DNA of 64,000 nucleotides from Stenogyne calaminthoides. Lineage: Eukaryota; Streptophyta; Magnoliopsida; Lamiales; Lamiaceae. Where the stretch lies: contig JBBCBC010000002.1 in assembly GCA_037126765.1 (NCBI GenBank), positions 48,984,889-49,048,888 of the forward strand, in the 5' to 3' direction. The translations under genes were made by a program, and so were the position numbers. Position 1 is the first letter of the stretch, and every line of letters starts with the position of its first letter. The notes beneath the pieces were generated by a model. It was not told where the DNA came from, made no database searches, and saw only the letters and a list, made by a program, of their open reading frames with translations. Shown here piece after piece: positions 43,961 to 57,091 of this stretch.

Positions 43961-46900
43961 TATGAAATATTTCAAGGTTCCATTTGTATAATTAATTTTC
44001 TTTATGGATGTTGGTTGGTGATTGTCGATTCAAAAAAGCCCACAAACATGTAAAAGGCGATTCTATCTCTGTAAGGCTGTAACTGTGTCGCCAGTACTTC
44101 TTCTATTGATGGAGGAAATAAACTCGTGTCAAATGGTCAAATTGGTAAATTTACGAGAGAATCAGATGGAGCAGCTAATTTACGTAAGACTCCCCCGTTA
44201 AGAGTTTTAAAATATTATCTTCTTGTTGATATCTAAACTTTTAAGGCAACAAACATTTTTTTTTTATAAATTTATGTTGGGTGATTAAAAATGAAACTCT
44301 CGTGATATCAACTCACACTAGAAGAATCATAATGCATTAATTAATTACAAAAATGATAAAAAATAACAAAGACATTGATAAAAAAAATATATGCTCAACT
44401 CGAATTAATGGCAAGATTCGTCTAACAATATTACCACCTCATGCTAGATTCAGAATTAATCGAGTCAAGCTCAAGCTATTTGAGTAGTTCTCGAGCTCAC
44501 CAGTACCGAGGCATGCAAGTTTGTGGGCCTAATCGATCTCACACAATTTTATTATTTTACCTATAATATGATAATTATTTACAAATATATGTTTTAATTA
44601 TAAATTAAATAAACATATATAATTAGTTTTATGTAAATTACAGCGTTAAATTTGAGTATTTTGATTTTTTTTTCGAATTGAGCTTAAATTTATAAAATTG
44701 AATTCGATCGAATTCAAATTTTAAATTTAAATATTTTATTCGAGTCGAGTTGGAGTGCCGACAGTATCTATCCGACACTCTTAGCTCATACACACCTACT
44801 TTTATATTGGCAATAGATATTCGACCCTCCACCTTACACCTTTGCGGCGCCACACTTTGGATTCTAAAATGTTTATAGTTATCCCAAACACACCCTACGG
44901 CCCACCCCCTGACAATATGTAGAATCAATACGATTAAATTTATAATCAACTAAGTTGTCCAAAAAATTGTAATTAACATTTAGTTATCTTTTGAGTACTG
45001 AGATGTATGTTACTGTGTTTTTACTTATATGTTTAATTAGTCTTTTGATCTTCGGTACAATTTTACTATTGCACGGAGTGAATTTTTTATTTGAATTGAT
45101 GACACATGTTTATAATAGTAAATTTAAATTATTCATTACTTTGAGATATGCACATGCTATAAATCTAGATACTCCTAATAAAATATATAAAAAATAGAGG
45201 GTATGTGGTGTGCTGTCGCCGGCACCCAAAAATAAATTAAATTCCTTAATCGATCCACTAGAGTGTAGTAGGACAAGTAAGGGTCGATCCAAAGGGAACG
45301 TGAAAATAATTATTACGTTAATTGTGTGAATTTAAAGAGACATAAAAAGGGGAGTTTTGGATTTTGTGAGAATTACTAAATAATTAAATAACGCAGAAAC
45401 AATAAATAATCGAATTCAAATGATGAAAGACTTCTAATTCACAGTTCATTCTTCACTTGTATTTTGACTTTTCTAATTAAAAGTATGGATCTTTGGGCTG
45501 CAGTGAGTAAAATTCGATCCAATACTTATTATGAATCTTTGGGTCATTCTCCAACACTTCTATATCTCAAAAATGCCCTAAAAACATCAAAAAACTCAAA
45601 CAAAAGATCAATTGGGCTTTTAACTCATCAACGTACATCAGAGACGAATCTAGGATTTAACGGTGGGGTGGGCTGAAATTTTTTGAAGTTTCGTCACATT
45701 AAAATTTTATTTATATATTTAGTATTTTTTTATTATATTAATTTAGGTGGTGTCATATGAGAATTCGAAACATAAAACTCATCAGTAATTAAGTTGGAAT
45801 TTTTCTATACTTTTAACAAAATATATTTCAAAATATATTGGTGTTTATTTATAAAATAATTTATTTTTTTATTAATATATAATATTTAGTTAAAATAAAA
45901 TTATGCAACATATGCTCAATATTTTTTTAATCATTTCAAGAAATGTTTATCAGTTTAAAAAAATATCTCATTTAACTCATGTTAATACATTATTACATTT
46001 ATAATTTCTCTTTTTCTAATATTAAAGTGTCCAAAAACTTATAATTATCACAACATATAACAATAAAATATAAATTATTCATACATATCCTCAAAAGAAA
46101 AGGACAAAAATTAAGAGAACAATGTAGATATTTAATATTGAACAAGTTAAATAAATAAAAATACTAAATGAAAAAAATAGAACCATATTTAGATGACTAT
46201 ACTCTAAATGTTTGGGTGTGAAAGCCTCAAGAAAGCACATTCAAAATTACAATAAAATAAATTTTTTGTTGTGGATAAAATTATTGAATTTTAATATTTT
46301 AATTAAGTTTTAATAAGAAAAGAAAAAAGAATGAGAGACATGATAGATCAGGAAAACATATTTATATCAAGTTGTATCTTAATTTAATAACTGAATAGAG
46401 AGTGTGGGGATGCACTTTAATTTTACACCGAAAATTGCATATTAAATATAAAATAGAAAATAATATTTGATTGGGGTTAAATTTATGTATTGAATTTCAT
46501 TCACATATTATATATAGATATATAACAGATTAGTGAGAACTGCATTGAAGTGGCGGGTGTCTGACCCTAATAGATCCGTCCATGACGTACATATAAGTGA
46601 AAAAACACGCAAACAAGTCACATTAAAATCCAAATAATCATACTCTAAGTAACTTAAATAACGTAATATAATCCACTTATTAGCATGAATCAAATAAAAA
46701 ATAAAAAAATTGACGAGGTGGCCGTGCCACAAAGGTGCAACAAAACATTATTTGCCTTTTATCTATTTACACTATCTCAATTATTTATGCCCGTTAGTAT
46801 CAACCTACTGAGATCCAACTATCAATCTAAGGCCAATAATTTAGGCCCGTTAGTCCGTTACAGGGTTGCAAAATATCCTACATCACATAGAAATGGGCCT

Positions 46901-49432
46901 GCCTATAAATACAAATATACAATTATGATCTTCGGAGTGATGCAAGATACGTTTTCCTTTTATTCTTTGGGGTTTTTTTTTTAATAAATCATATAACTTG
47001 CTTTCTATTTTGAAAATAAAATAAATTGTAGATATACTTTCATTATCAGTATCAATCACTGATCTCCCCGTATGTTACGTTACGACCACTTGTAAAATTG
47101 ACATTAATTGCGTCATGCATGTCTGAATGATACTTGCCTTTATTTGTCAATTTCAGATTTATATAGTTTGCTTTCACTTTCATTGATAATAAATATAATT
47201 TATTTTATTTGAAAGTCTTAATTTTACTATATAAAATTTCTGATATATTTATTTATTGAATAACAAAAAATTTAAAATAATATGAGCATTTTACACAAAA
47301 TATATCATTCTAAAAGAAAAATATACTGTAATTTGTAACAAATAAATATGAAAAGTGGACTATTTTTATATAGAGTATACACTTTTCCAAATTTAATTTA
47401 ATTGGATAAATTTTGTTGAACGAGATTAATCAAAATTATTAATTGATTCATTAGAAATGAAAAATTAAGGCGATAATATGTCAACACGTGTTTACATTAG
47501 ATTTTATTATTATTATGATGAATTATAATTGATTATGATTATAATTATCCTTATAAAATCATAAGATAACTAATTTTCTTGCAAAATAAATGTGAGTCAT
47601 ACTTGATGGTGATGGTGATTCATCTTAATTAATATAGATTTGGTTTCGCATGATATATGCCATCACTTCTTTTATTTGGGGAAATTTGTTTTGACTCTAC
47701 GTACATTGCATCAGGCACAGATTTAGGGGGCAGTGTTTTATTTTTTTAATTATAAAATTTTACACTCTTACTTTATGAAAAATTCTTCTTTTAAAAAAAA
47801 AGAAACAATAACATAATTTTTTTATTTTATTATTATTATTATTATTTTTAACTTAGGAGTTGAATAGGAGTCAACTTTTGACCGACATGAATGGCGTGGA
47901 TATGCAGCCATGAATTTTTGAAAGCCGAATATGTATGTATCACTGGTTCGGAATATTATTTTATTTCCGATATATGAGGGATAATTTCGCCACGTATCCA
48001 CAAAATATTATTCTCCCTTTGATTCTAATTATTATTATGTACTATTAATTGACCTTTTAATTTAATTAATTAACTTTACCATTTATGTGTATCCCTGTTT
48101 TCATTTCTCTTTCCAAAATATCCCTAATTCTCGGATTTACCATGAATATATAAATTCTCCTTTAGTGGTTAGATATTAATATAAGAGATAGTGAACACCA
48201 AAATCAAACCGATAATTAGATAGAAAATTCAAAATAGATTAATGAATAAAAGTGAGTAAGATTAATATACCTGTAGATCTGTTTCATTCAATAAATTATT
48301 CTGATATAAAGTTACCATTTTATTTCTTAGTTCATTATGCAGTAGGTCTATAATGTATTTTAAAATATATAATGTGTTGCACTAAAATATATAATGAGTT
48401 TTGTTGGAAAGAGTAACACTCCCATGAACTAGGAACTAGGTATATGCATAAACTCTATCACTCTTATGGGTGAAAATTATTACTGTTATGCACAAAAATT
48501 TTCATTGTTTAAAAACATAAAACATTTTCGAAATAATGATTATTTTTTTGCATAACAGTAATAATTTTTATGTATAACAATGATAGTTTTTTTACATAAC
48601 AGTGATACTAAATGAACCGAGTTCACGGTGAACTCGGGTTCACACAAGTTTTTGTCCGTTGGAAAATGGTATCATAACTTCCAAAACAAAAGGAACAATC
48701 AAACACGCCCTTGGAAATAACGTTGCGTTCTTGACTTCTTTATACATGGACATGGTAAGTGTTAATAGAAGTGTCCTTTTTTACTGGCGCATAGAACTCA
48801 AATTAATTAAACAAAAGAGCATTAATTCATATGAAATTAATTATATCTGAATAATATTAAAAAACTTAATACATAAAGCTACCGTAAAAATACCATTTGA
48901 ATGAAATTTTGCAAGTTAAAATAGAATTAAAATTAATTATGCACCTCAGAAATACCATATTCCCTAAGTCGTTACGCGTCAATGGTAAATCTTTCCCAAA
49001 TTTAACCGATAGAAACTCCTCAGAAATTCAAAGGGCGCCCCAAATCAATTAAAATCACAGTTTAAGGAAATTAATTACAACAAAATAATGATACATAATT
49101 AATATTCATTCTATCTTGATTCCTGTTAAATACATCACTGTTTCTATTACCACACCCCTGTTAGTGGAATTGTAGATATTTCCACCACAAATTTCGCCGT
49201 CCCATAACTACTTAGTGGAAATTCCTTTTGTCCATTCACGGTAGATTACTCACTTCATTCATCAATCATCTCTCTTTCAAATTTAAATAAGTAAGTATTT
49301 TAATTGAATTTAAATGTAATAGTATCTCTCTCTTTTTGTAGGCATACTTTTCCTTTACTTAGAAATGAGGAATCATCAAATTAAATAGCATGCTCAAAAC
49401 TCAAAAGGCCACTTCATTCATACGAGGTTGCT
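43961..49432. other. Intergenic region between the ZF-HD and DUF1666 genes
   Basis: About 5.5 kb of AT-rich sequence with no gene. A stretch near 45210-45300 (tcgatccactagag, then ggtcgatccaaagggaacg) looks like the conserved part of a retrotransposon, but no coding part was found. A small inverted-repeat element lies near 48405-48655. A TTA microsatellite is at 47828-47846. The last few hundred bases must hold the DUF1666 promoter; no TATA box was assigned. Confidence 0.5.
48405..48655. repeat. Inverted-repeat element related to 56454-56698
   Basis: Its right end, gagttcacggtgaactcgg then gttcacacaag, is an inverted copy of the start of the 56 kb insertion (gtgtgaacaagtttcacag, then tgaaactgg). 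The interior has inverted phrases (ttgcataacagtaataattt against aaaattattactgttatgca). Boundaries approximate. Confidence 0.55.
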
Positions 49433-52400
49433 ATGTTTAGGCTTGGTTGTATTTTCTTGTCTTCTGTGTACAATTTGCTTCTCAAGATTTGTGGGCTCAT
49501 TTACAAGTATGCTTGTTACAGGTATTTTTTTTTTTTTAAAAGGGTTTTGTTTTTTATTAATTTGGGAGGCTTATTTTAAATTTCTTGCATGTTTGTGATT
49601 TTTCTTTCAGATCAAATTTATCTGGGGTTGAAGGGAATGGTTTAAATTTTAGTACCAATCGTTCTCAGAATGAGTCAAATTTCTTGCAAAGTGGGCTGAT
49701 TGCTAAGTGTCAAGTTATGTGTGGGGAAAATGTGAGTGGATTTATAGAGGAGCCAAAAACAGTGAAGTTTGTGGTGAAGGAAATGTTTGTGGGATCAGAT
49801 GATGTTCTTGTGGGAAGTGATCATAAACTTGGTTCTGAAATTTCTGGAAAAAATCTCAAGGAATTACTTGATGAAGAATCTGATTCTTGTTCATTTCATT
49901 TTGACTTGTTGAATGGTTTTTGCTCCACAAATCAAGATTCCCAAGAACAAATTACAAGGGTGGAAAATATTGATCAAGAAAGAGGGGAAGAAAAGGAAGA
50001 AGATCATCATTTTAATACTGATCAAGGAAGGGAAGAAGATCATCATTTCAATATTGATCAAGAAAGGGAAAAAGATGATCAATTCAAAATTGATCAAGAA
50101 AAGATAGATGGTGATCATTTCAATCCTCTTTGCAGTGAAGAGATTTTAGAAGGGAAAGAAAGTTTAAATTTTTCTGAAGATGAAATTCTGGATGAGCAAG
50201 ATTTTTCATATGAAGTTGAATTGCTTCCCACCATCAATTCCTCAGAAGTTGCAAATCAAGAATCTGATACTTCTGGAAATGAAATATTGACCAGAGATGA
50301 TTCTGAAAATTGGATGAGTAATTTTCTTGATCAACCTGATCAAGAAAAACGAGAAGATTTTCCCCATTTTGATCATAATTTGTCGGAAAAGGTTGAGGAT
50401 TTGGACGACGAGTACATAGAATTGGAGAATCTTTCATTCAAGTTAGCCCATATTGACAAAGAAAGTACTTCAAGTCATGATTCTAACAAGGTTGAGGTTT
50501 CACAAGAACAGAACCTCAAGCAGAGTGAAGCAACGACGACGTTTCAAGAACCCGATGAAGATGAAGCAGATGTGTTGTCTGAACACCAAACTTTAGTTCA
50601 ACAGATGAAAATGGAGCTAAAAGCATGCCGGATAAAATGCCTTCCTACTATTTCAGAAGATTGTGAATCTCCTAAGATACTTGAAGATTTAAAACCTTTG
50701 GAAATTGATCACAAGCTTGAGTACAAAGACATAATGGAGGAAATTCAGAAATTCTACAAGAGTTTCTCCGAAAAAATGCGAAAATTAGACATCTTGAGTT
50801 ACCAGACATTACATGCTATCAGTAAGCTCAAATTTACTCTGCCTCTTGCTTCATTTTTTACTTAATTAATGTTTTTGCTTCATTTTTTACTTAATTAATG
50901 CTTCTGCAGTAGAGTTAAATTCCAGATTACAAAATATTTTTGTGGGTCTCAATCTTTATGGTCAAGATCCCTTTTTTTGAATGTTTAAAGCTACCACCAA
51001 TTGTTTTTGTGACTCTAAATCAATTTGAACTATGGTAATGGGAACTTTATTTAATCAAATCCATCTTTATTTCTTTTCATAAAGTGCTCATCGTCGAGTC
51101 AGCTTATTTAAATTAGCACTGCATCTTTACTTAGCATGAATAGCATGTCTAGCAAAGAAAGTTAAGTATTACATTCATGCCTTTTATGCAATGATTGATA
51201 TGGAAATTGATCATCTGTTAAAAATATCATAGGTTTCCTCCACCTTAAGGACTCCGAAGTATTTACTGCAGGTAAGAAAAAATCCGATTTGGTAACTTCC
51301 GTTTTACCCAAGATTTGGCAGAGGAAAGTGCAGAGGATCTACGCGGATCCAATGCATAAATCGATAAGTGAGATGTACCGTGATTTGGAATTGGTTTATG
51401 TTGGACAACTTTGTCTTTCGTGGGAGATCCTGTCCTGGTTGTATGTAAAAGCACGAGAGTTGATCGATTATGATTGTGATGGGAAGCACTCGTACAATCG
51501 AGCTGCTGGGGAGTTTCAGCAATTTCAAGTACTCATGCAAAGATTCATGGAAGATGAAACGTTTCAAGAACATAGGAATCAGGGCTATGTTAGGACCCGG
51601 TGCATGATACGCAGTCTTCTTCAAGTCCCGATTATCAGAGGTAACGATGATCAACGTAACATATATTGATTTCCTAGTACTTATAGAAAGAAATAGAGTA
51701 ACATTTCGGTGTTTACCCAATTTTGACTAAAGTTTTTTTAACCAAGCTGTTTTTTTTTTATATTTTCTTGCAAATCATGGAAAAAACGGTCGAAAAGTAT
51801 TAGTTCATGTGATGAAAAGTATTAGCTCATATGATAAAAGGGATTAGTTGTATATATATTGAAAAAAAAATACTAAATAGTGTTCAGCCTACAAACTAAT
51901 ACTTTCTTTTGTATGAACTAATACTTTTCTTCATATGAATCATACTCATTATTAAGTTTCTGTCAAAAGAAATATAAGTAAGTTTGGAATTGTTTGTAGA
52001 TGATTGTTTGAATATCAAGAAGGAAAGGAGGGAGAAATCAGATGCAGTTTTGCTTGAAATGCTAGTAGAAATTATTAGGGAATCGATGCTGATTTTCTGG
52101 GAGTTTCTCTTTGCTGACAAGAAATCAACAAATGTTGCCACAAAGATTGATCTTCAAGACTTAGGAAACTCGGAGCTATTATCGAAAATCATCTCAAATC
52201 TTCAGAAGGTTCATTTTTTTCTTGTGCTGATTCGTCAATCGTCGATCATATGTTTTGTTACGTGTGTTGATCTCATTGTTATGCAGAAGGAGCGAAGAAC
52301 GAGAGACAACATCAGAAGTAGAAATTGCATAGTGAAGAAGCTGAAAGGACAACAAGAGTGGCGGTTGGATCGGGAAATCTTGACATGTCAAGTTGAGTTA

Positions 52401-52577
52401 AGGTTGGTTGTAAGAGTCCTGAATATGTCAAGATTAACAGTAGATCAGTTAGTATGGTGCAGTAAGAAACTTGACAATATTAGTTTTGTTGGGAAGAAGG
52501 TTCACATTGAGCCATCTTTTTTTGCTTTTCCCATGTTAAATAAGTGTTCCACTTTTGGCTCTTTACTTGTAAAATAA
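49433..52577 (+). CDS. DUF1666 family protein of unknown function
   Basis: Five exons: 49433-49521, 49611-50821, 51233-51640, 52000-52208, 52287-52577, in frame throughout, 735 residues. The C-terminal half carries the conserved DUF1666 text: YKSFSEKMRKLDILSYQTLH, then LPKIWQRKVQRIYADPMHKS, SEMYRDLELVYVGQLCLSWE, LLEMLVEIIRESMLIFWEF and WCSKKLDNISFVGKKVHIEP. The N terminus begins with a hydrophobic stretch (MFRLGCIFLSSVYNLLLK), possibly membrane-associated. Exon 2 is highly acidic and low in complexity, with four degenerate repeats of the type IDQEREKDDQFK at about 49968-50116. No enzymatic motif is visible; the family is plant-specific and uncharacterised. In gene order it matches the Arabidopsis DUF1666 gene beside RPL34. 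Confidence 0.88.
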
Positions 52578-54226
52578 TGCAAAAGGAAAGCAGTAATTTT
52601 GGATGTTTTCTTATGCAGAATTGGGATTATATATACAGTTTTGGTATATATATGTGAGATTGTTATTAGGTAATGCCCTGATGGTGCATTAGAGTTGATA
52701 AGTTTACACAAATTAAGAAGCCATTTGCCACATGAGTTCAGTTTGATTTTTAATATAAACTAGGTGTTTACCACGTGCGTTGCACGTTACACGTAAATAG
52801 TTTATAAAATTAAAAAAAGTTTACGACGCAAATGATGATCTTATGAATAGATGAACAAAGTTATAATTTTTTTTTAAAAGTTTAGGAGAGGCCCCAATCT
52901 TGCATAAAGTTTAGAAAAATCAAGGAAAATTTAATGTTTCCTAGTGTTTCAAATCATTACTGAAGTAAATAACACTGCATTAGATAATAAATATATCTTA
53001 TATATCCACTTGAAATGTTAAAGCAGGGTAAACGGGACCATTTCAATTTTGAATCGGAGTGCAAGCATGTGATCCTGCAAATTCATAAATAAAACTAATT
53101 CAAAATACTACTAAGCCTCACTAATTGAATAGTAACACACTGTAATACATAACATTAACTTTTTTGTTGGGCATGAACATAATTACCAAGCTCTCTACTA
53201 ATTTAATAATGAAGTAAAATATTACCTCCGTCCCAGAAAAAAGTGCACACTACATTTATTATCGAGTTTTAGTGAGCGAGTTGTTTATTAGTATTTCAAA
53301 TTATAAAGTGATTTTTAAGGAGGAGTATTATAGATCTACCTCTCATCTTTTATATGCATCTTTAAAAATTACTTTATCATTTCAAATATTAATAAAAAAC
53401 TAGCTCGCAAAAACACGTGAAAACAGTAAACGTGCACGCTTTTATGGGACGGAGGGAATATTTTTTACAATAGTACATTTAGACTGTGGGGTGATTCCAT
53501 ATAAAATCTTTCATGTTCCAATTCTTGCTCGCTTTATAATGTCACAACCATACATAGCAAGTTACAAAATATCTGCAATTGAAAAAACAAATATATAAAT
53601 AATAAATGAAAACAGATTCCAATAGTAAAGAGAGTTCTAGAAAAAGGCAAAGTATATGTAAACAAAATCCAGTAAGTACTTGTCATTATTTTTATATGAG
53701 TACATAATAATGAAAATTCATTTTCTGCATTAAGAAAAAATTGGTGAGTGCTCGTATTCATGCTTAATCAATAAAATGGAGATATGACCATTACATATGA
53801 GCTAAATTGTTCCCGGGGGATTAACATGAATTATTTCTCGTTTTAGCAAAAAATAAATTATAAACTATCAATTACATGCAAATATCACAAATAAAAAAAG
53901 TGAAACACACCTTTTAGCTTCTTGAATATCCACTTTGTCTTCTCTTCAATAACGTTTGAAGCAGTGTGTCTGCATGACAGGAAATTTTAATCATTATTCT
54001 TATATAAAATTATTTTTTTCGATGTTCTCTTCTAATAAACCAATCATAATAAAAAGGATGATAATCATATTCTTAAAAGGAGAAATAGTAAAAGTAGACA
54101 TGAGAAATTCTTCTAAAATAAGATATGAATCGATAGAAACCGTGTAACATGAAACACAAAATTAGGGAGTAGTCCTAAATCAGACGATTTTTCATCTTCC
54201 TTGATTGAATCTACAAAACAACATGT
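52578..54226. other. 3' flank of the DUF1666 gene
   Basis: Likely 3' UTR for the first 100-150 bases, then repeats: a fragment beginning actaggtgtttaccacgtgcg (about 52760), common at transposon edges, and a complete Stowaway-like MITE at 53225-53458. No gene seen. Confidence 0.5.
53225..53458. mobile_element. Stowaway-like MITE
   Basis: 234 bp, ends cctccgtcccagaaaaaag and tttatgggacggaggga, flanked by TA at 53223-53224 and 53459-53460. Third family member with 32833-33061 and 29479-29624. Confidence 0.88.
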
Positions 54227-54406
54227 TTCCTTGACTCCAACATCAAACCGAGGGCTAATAACACCACATTTGTTTAGCCTTCCATTCAATTCCACCACAA
54301 TTTTTCCAGACATGTGTCCATGTTTTTGCATGACAAGAAGAAACTTGATGATGACCTTTGATGATGGCCTGATCATCACCTGACACTTTCCCCCTTTTTC
54401 AGCATA
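54227..54406 (-). pseudogene. RPS15a (40S ribosomal protein S15a) gene fragment
   Basis: Sixty codons on the minus strand match the middle of plant RPS15a: KCQVMIRPSSKVIIKFLLVM, then SGKIVVELNGRLNKCGVISP and RFDVGVKE. A block of about 12 residues (normally between KHG and SGKI) is missing, replaced by HM. The N-terminal start (MRRVSVLNDAL type) and the C-terminal part are absent, so it is a truncated pseudogene. No intron is visible inside the fragment, but that alone does not prove a processed copy. Confidence 0.85.
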
Positions 54407-54833
54407 GGGGTGATCTAGATTGCAACAAGAATTCATGAACATTGAAATTGCAACACTACCATAATAATATCCATAATTCATTATAATCAGAAAGTTATGT
54501 AATATCAAACATAGAGAGAACATCACTTAACATAACAGCTTAAACGAATCTGACAGATTCTCAATCTTAGTATAAACTTGACACATGAGAGCATTTCTAC
54601 ATAAATATGTATAGTATTTCTCTCACGAAAATATGGATTGTGGCATAAAAGAAACGTTGTCATGGTGAATATTGAAGTTAATCTGATTTGTTATTTCGGG
54701 ATAAGAAATTTTCAATTTAACCATGTTTTATAGCACTACACTAATCTTATCTTATGGGAAGGAAGTAAATGACTTACAAACAAACTGAGCCGATATTGAC
54801 ATCACCAAAACAGAAACACTACACCATAGAATG

Positions 54834-54920
54834 TTGCCCTTAATTCACATCCTTTCTTAAAGTTGTCCTTAATTCACATCATTTCTTAAAATTGCCCTTA
54901 ATTCACATCATTTCCTATCA
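54834..54920. repeat. Three 29-bp tandem repeats
   Basis: Units start at 54834, 54863 and 54892, each reading ttgcccttaattcacatca with minor changes (ttgtcctt in the second). Lies between the RPS15a and CLC fragments. Confidence 0.85.
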
Positions 54921-55069
54921 CAACACTAAAGTATCTCATCTATCATCTCTCCAATTTATCCACCACATGATACTAAATTTAGAGATCTAATAATGTAATA
55001 TTCGTAATCAGATTATAATGCAAATTTACTTATGAACATGAGAACCAGGCAAGACTATTTGGAGGATCC

Positions 55070-55344
55070 TTACCCTAAAATTGATCAAAGCCAAGAGTTG
55101 TTATAACCAGTCCCTAGACTAACAGCAGCCTGATGGCCTTCACAATGGGAAAAACAACAGCAAGCACATCTAAGCATTGTCCTTGAGAAGAAGTGGACTG
55201 GTTTATTTGACCTAGTATTTCAAGAAGACCATGCAAAACACCTAGAATAACGCCACCCAGGACTGGTATTAAAAGAATACGGTGCCAAGTATCCGCTAGC
55301 CAAGAAGCACCTTCATTTGGGGTACCAGCTCATGCCCATTCATG
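55070..55344 (-). pseudogene. CLC-type chloride channel gene fragment
   Basis: Minus strand translation gives HEWA, a stop, then AGTPNEGASWLADTWHRILL, then IPVLGGVILGVLHGLLEILG, then LDVLAVVFPIVKAIR and, after a frameshift, AAVSLGTGY. This matches the plant CLC-e/f type (AGTP.EGA.WLRL, HGLLEILDQI). A TGG to TGA nonsense codon and a frameshift are visible, and four residues are missing before LADTW. A degraded single-exon piece; the full gene must lie elsewhere. Confidence 0.7.
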
Positions 55345-56310
55345 TATTACATATACCAGAATGAAACAAATTCAGAAACCATTGATATTTGAGATGATTT
55401 TAGGTAGGCGCTAATCAAATTAAATAATTCAATGAGATGCAACGTACTGAGGAATATAAATACGTATTATGCTTAACATAAGATGCCCGCCTAGGAAGTT
55501 TGTTTCATTAATGTAAACATTAAATGATATCCTAATAAGTTACAATCTAGTTCAGGTGTTTGAAGATTTCATAAATGGGACGTCAAGTCACTCCAACTGT
55601 ATGACAGAGAATCCATTGGTTTAAATACAAATATGGTTAAATTACAGAAAAGTTGGGAGAGTTTAAATTATGCAGCAGTTCAGCACAAATTGCTTGCACA
55701 GCACACTGCATAAAAGAAAAATTATTCATAAATTTTATTTTCATAATATTCATAAATTTACACAAAATGTCATTACTTTTGGGCACACGCAAACACACAA
55801 TTCAATTCTTTACATTACTTTACTTTACACATAAATGTTTACAGAATTACCCCTCAAATTTCTACACTAAATCACCCTTTTCTAATATATGTGTCATTAC
55901 ACATGTGAAAATGTTATTGGGATGGAGGGAGCAAATATATTTAAGATAATTAAATTAGTAAATAGGTTGAGCTTGAGAAAATTAAAATCTGAGTTAAAAA
56001 CATTTAGTGGTTCAATTTGGAATAGCTCGATAGCAAACTCAATCAAATTATTTATAATGAGTAATATTTGGTGTATCAATTGCACCGTAATGGCTGCACT
56101 ATTTACATTGTTCATGAAAATAATTAATACTAATAGACAAATATATTTTAATAAAATAATTAATTGACAAATATATTTTAATAAAATAATTAATATCATT
56201 TTTAAAAAAATGCATCTCCATGTTTCCATCTAGGCACATCTAATTTCTAGCCTTAGATATTAGTTTTTTCATTTTCCTCCGAGATTATGTGACAATTTTC
56301 TTAAACAATA
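55345..56310. other. Spacer with short tandem duplication
   Basis: AT-rich, no gene. A tandem pair of the phrase gacaaatatattttaataaa lies at about 56136-56190. Confidence 0.5.
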
Positions 56311-56809
56311 CTCTTTCCTTATCATAGTTTATGACTTTCTTACTGTTCATAAGAATTTAGTGATAAAGTGATAAAGTGGTGGGTAGAAATAATTGTTTAT
56401 TAGTATTTTATGTGATAAGGTAATTGATAGTTGGGGTAGAAAGAGTTGTTTATGACAAAGTATAGTGTGAACAAGTTTCACAGTGAAACTGGTTAAGGGG
56501 TGTGACTTATATTACTAAAGAGTGTGATTTTTTACTGTAAATGGTGTAACGTTTTACTATAAAGAGTATTACTCATAAAAGTGAAGGGTATGACTTATAT
56601 TATAGCAAAGAGTGTCATAGTGATAATTGAAGGGTGTGACTTATATTACTCAAGAGTGTGTCTGTAAAAAAAAAATCAATTTCACAGCATACCAACTCGT
56701 TGTTTATTAGTATTTAATATGATAAAGTGATAAAACAATTTTACCATAAATTATGAGACAAAAATAATGACAATTTTACCATAAAGGATGATTTATGGGA
56801 CGGAGGGAG
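56311..56809. mobile_element. Stowaway-like MITE with a nested insertion
   Basis: Outer ends ctctttccttatcatagttt and aaggatgatttatgggacgg, inverted. Inside, a 245-bp insertion (56454-56698) is flanked by the 9-bp direct repeat gttgtttat (56445-56453 and 56699-56707), so it entered after the outer element. The insertion has its own degenerate internal repeats of gtgtgacttatattactaaa and starts with gtgtgaacaagtttcac, an inverted match to the end of 48405-48655. Confidence 0.75.
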
Positions 56810-56884
56810 TGCTAGTTGTATTTCTTATTTGTCGATCCATTGTATTATGAATTATGATTATGCAATATACTTGATTTGGAATCG

Positions 56885-57091
56885 TTTAATGGGCCTGTGC
56901 TAATTGGCCCAAATTGGGCATTGTACCAAAAGAAGTCCAGTCAAATATATCCCAAATCTCATCCCAGCCGTAGAAATTTTAAGAAAGAATCTAGACCCTA
57001 AAATCTAGGGTTGCAATCGCCACGTATATACTAGTCTTTTCTCCAATCCACCCTCTTCGTCCCAGCTCTCAGACGACGATTAACGGCGAAA
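56885..57091 (+). promoter_or_regulatory. RPL34 copy 1 promoter and leader
   Basis: Contains site II-type motifs (aatgggcctg, ttggcccaaa, tgggca) and a telo-box-like ctagggttgc near 57006, the usual pair in plant ribosomal-protein promoters. Matched almost base for base by 59938-60157. Confidence 0.8.

Noticed and set aside
45200..45300. Retrotransposon-like motif (tcgatccactagag...ggtcgatccaaagggaacg)
   Set aside because: Looks like a conserved non-coding part of an LTR element, but no LTR pair, primer site or coding part was found to define an element.
49891..50118. Minus-strand hydrophobic frame (MITIYLFLINFELIIFF...) in the DUF1666 gene
   Set aside because: Antisense of the acidic repeats; its hydrophobic look follows from the purine-rich sense codons.
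51304..51720. 138-codon minus-strand frame in the DUF1666 gene
   Set aside because: Fully antisense to a conserved exon, no domain.
52760..52800. Phrase actaggtgtttaccacgtgcgttgcacg as a transposon end
   Set aside because: Resembles a common plant repeat edge, but no second end or target duplication was located.
55653..56229. Frames of 92-110 codons on both strands (e.g. MGEFKLCSSS..., METWRCIFLKM...)
   Set aside because: AT-rich, low-complexity, overlapping on opposite strands, no domain; treated as chance.
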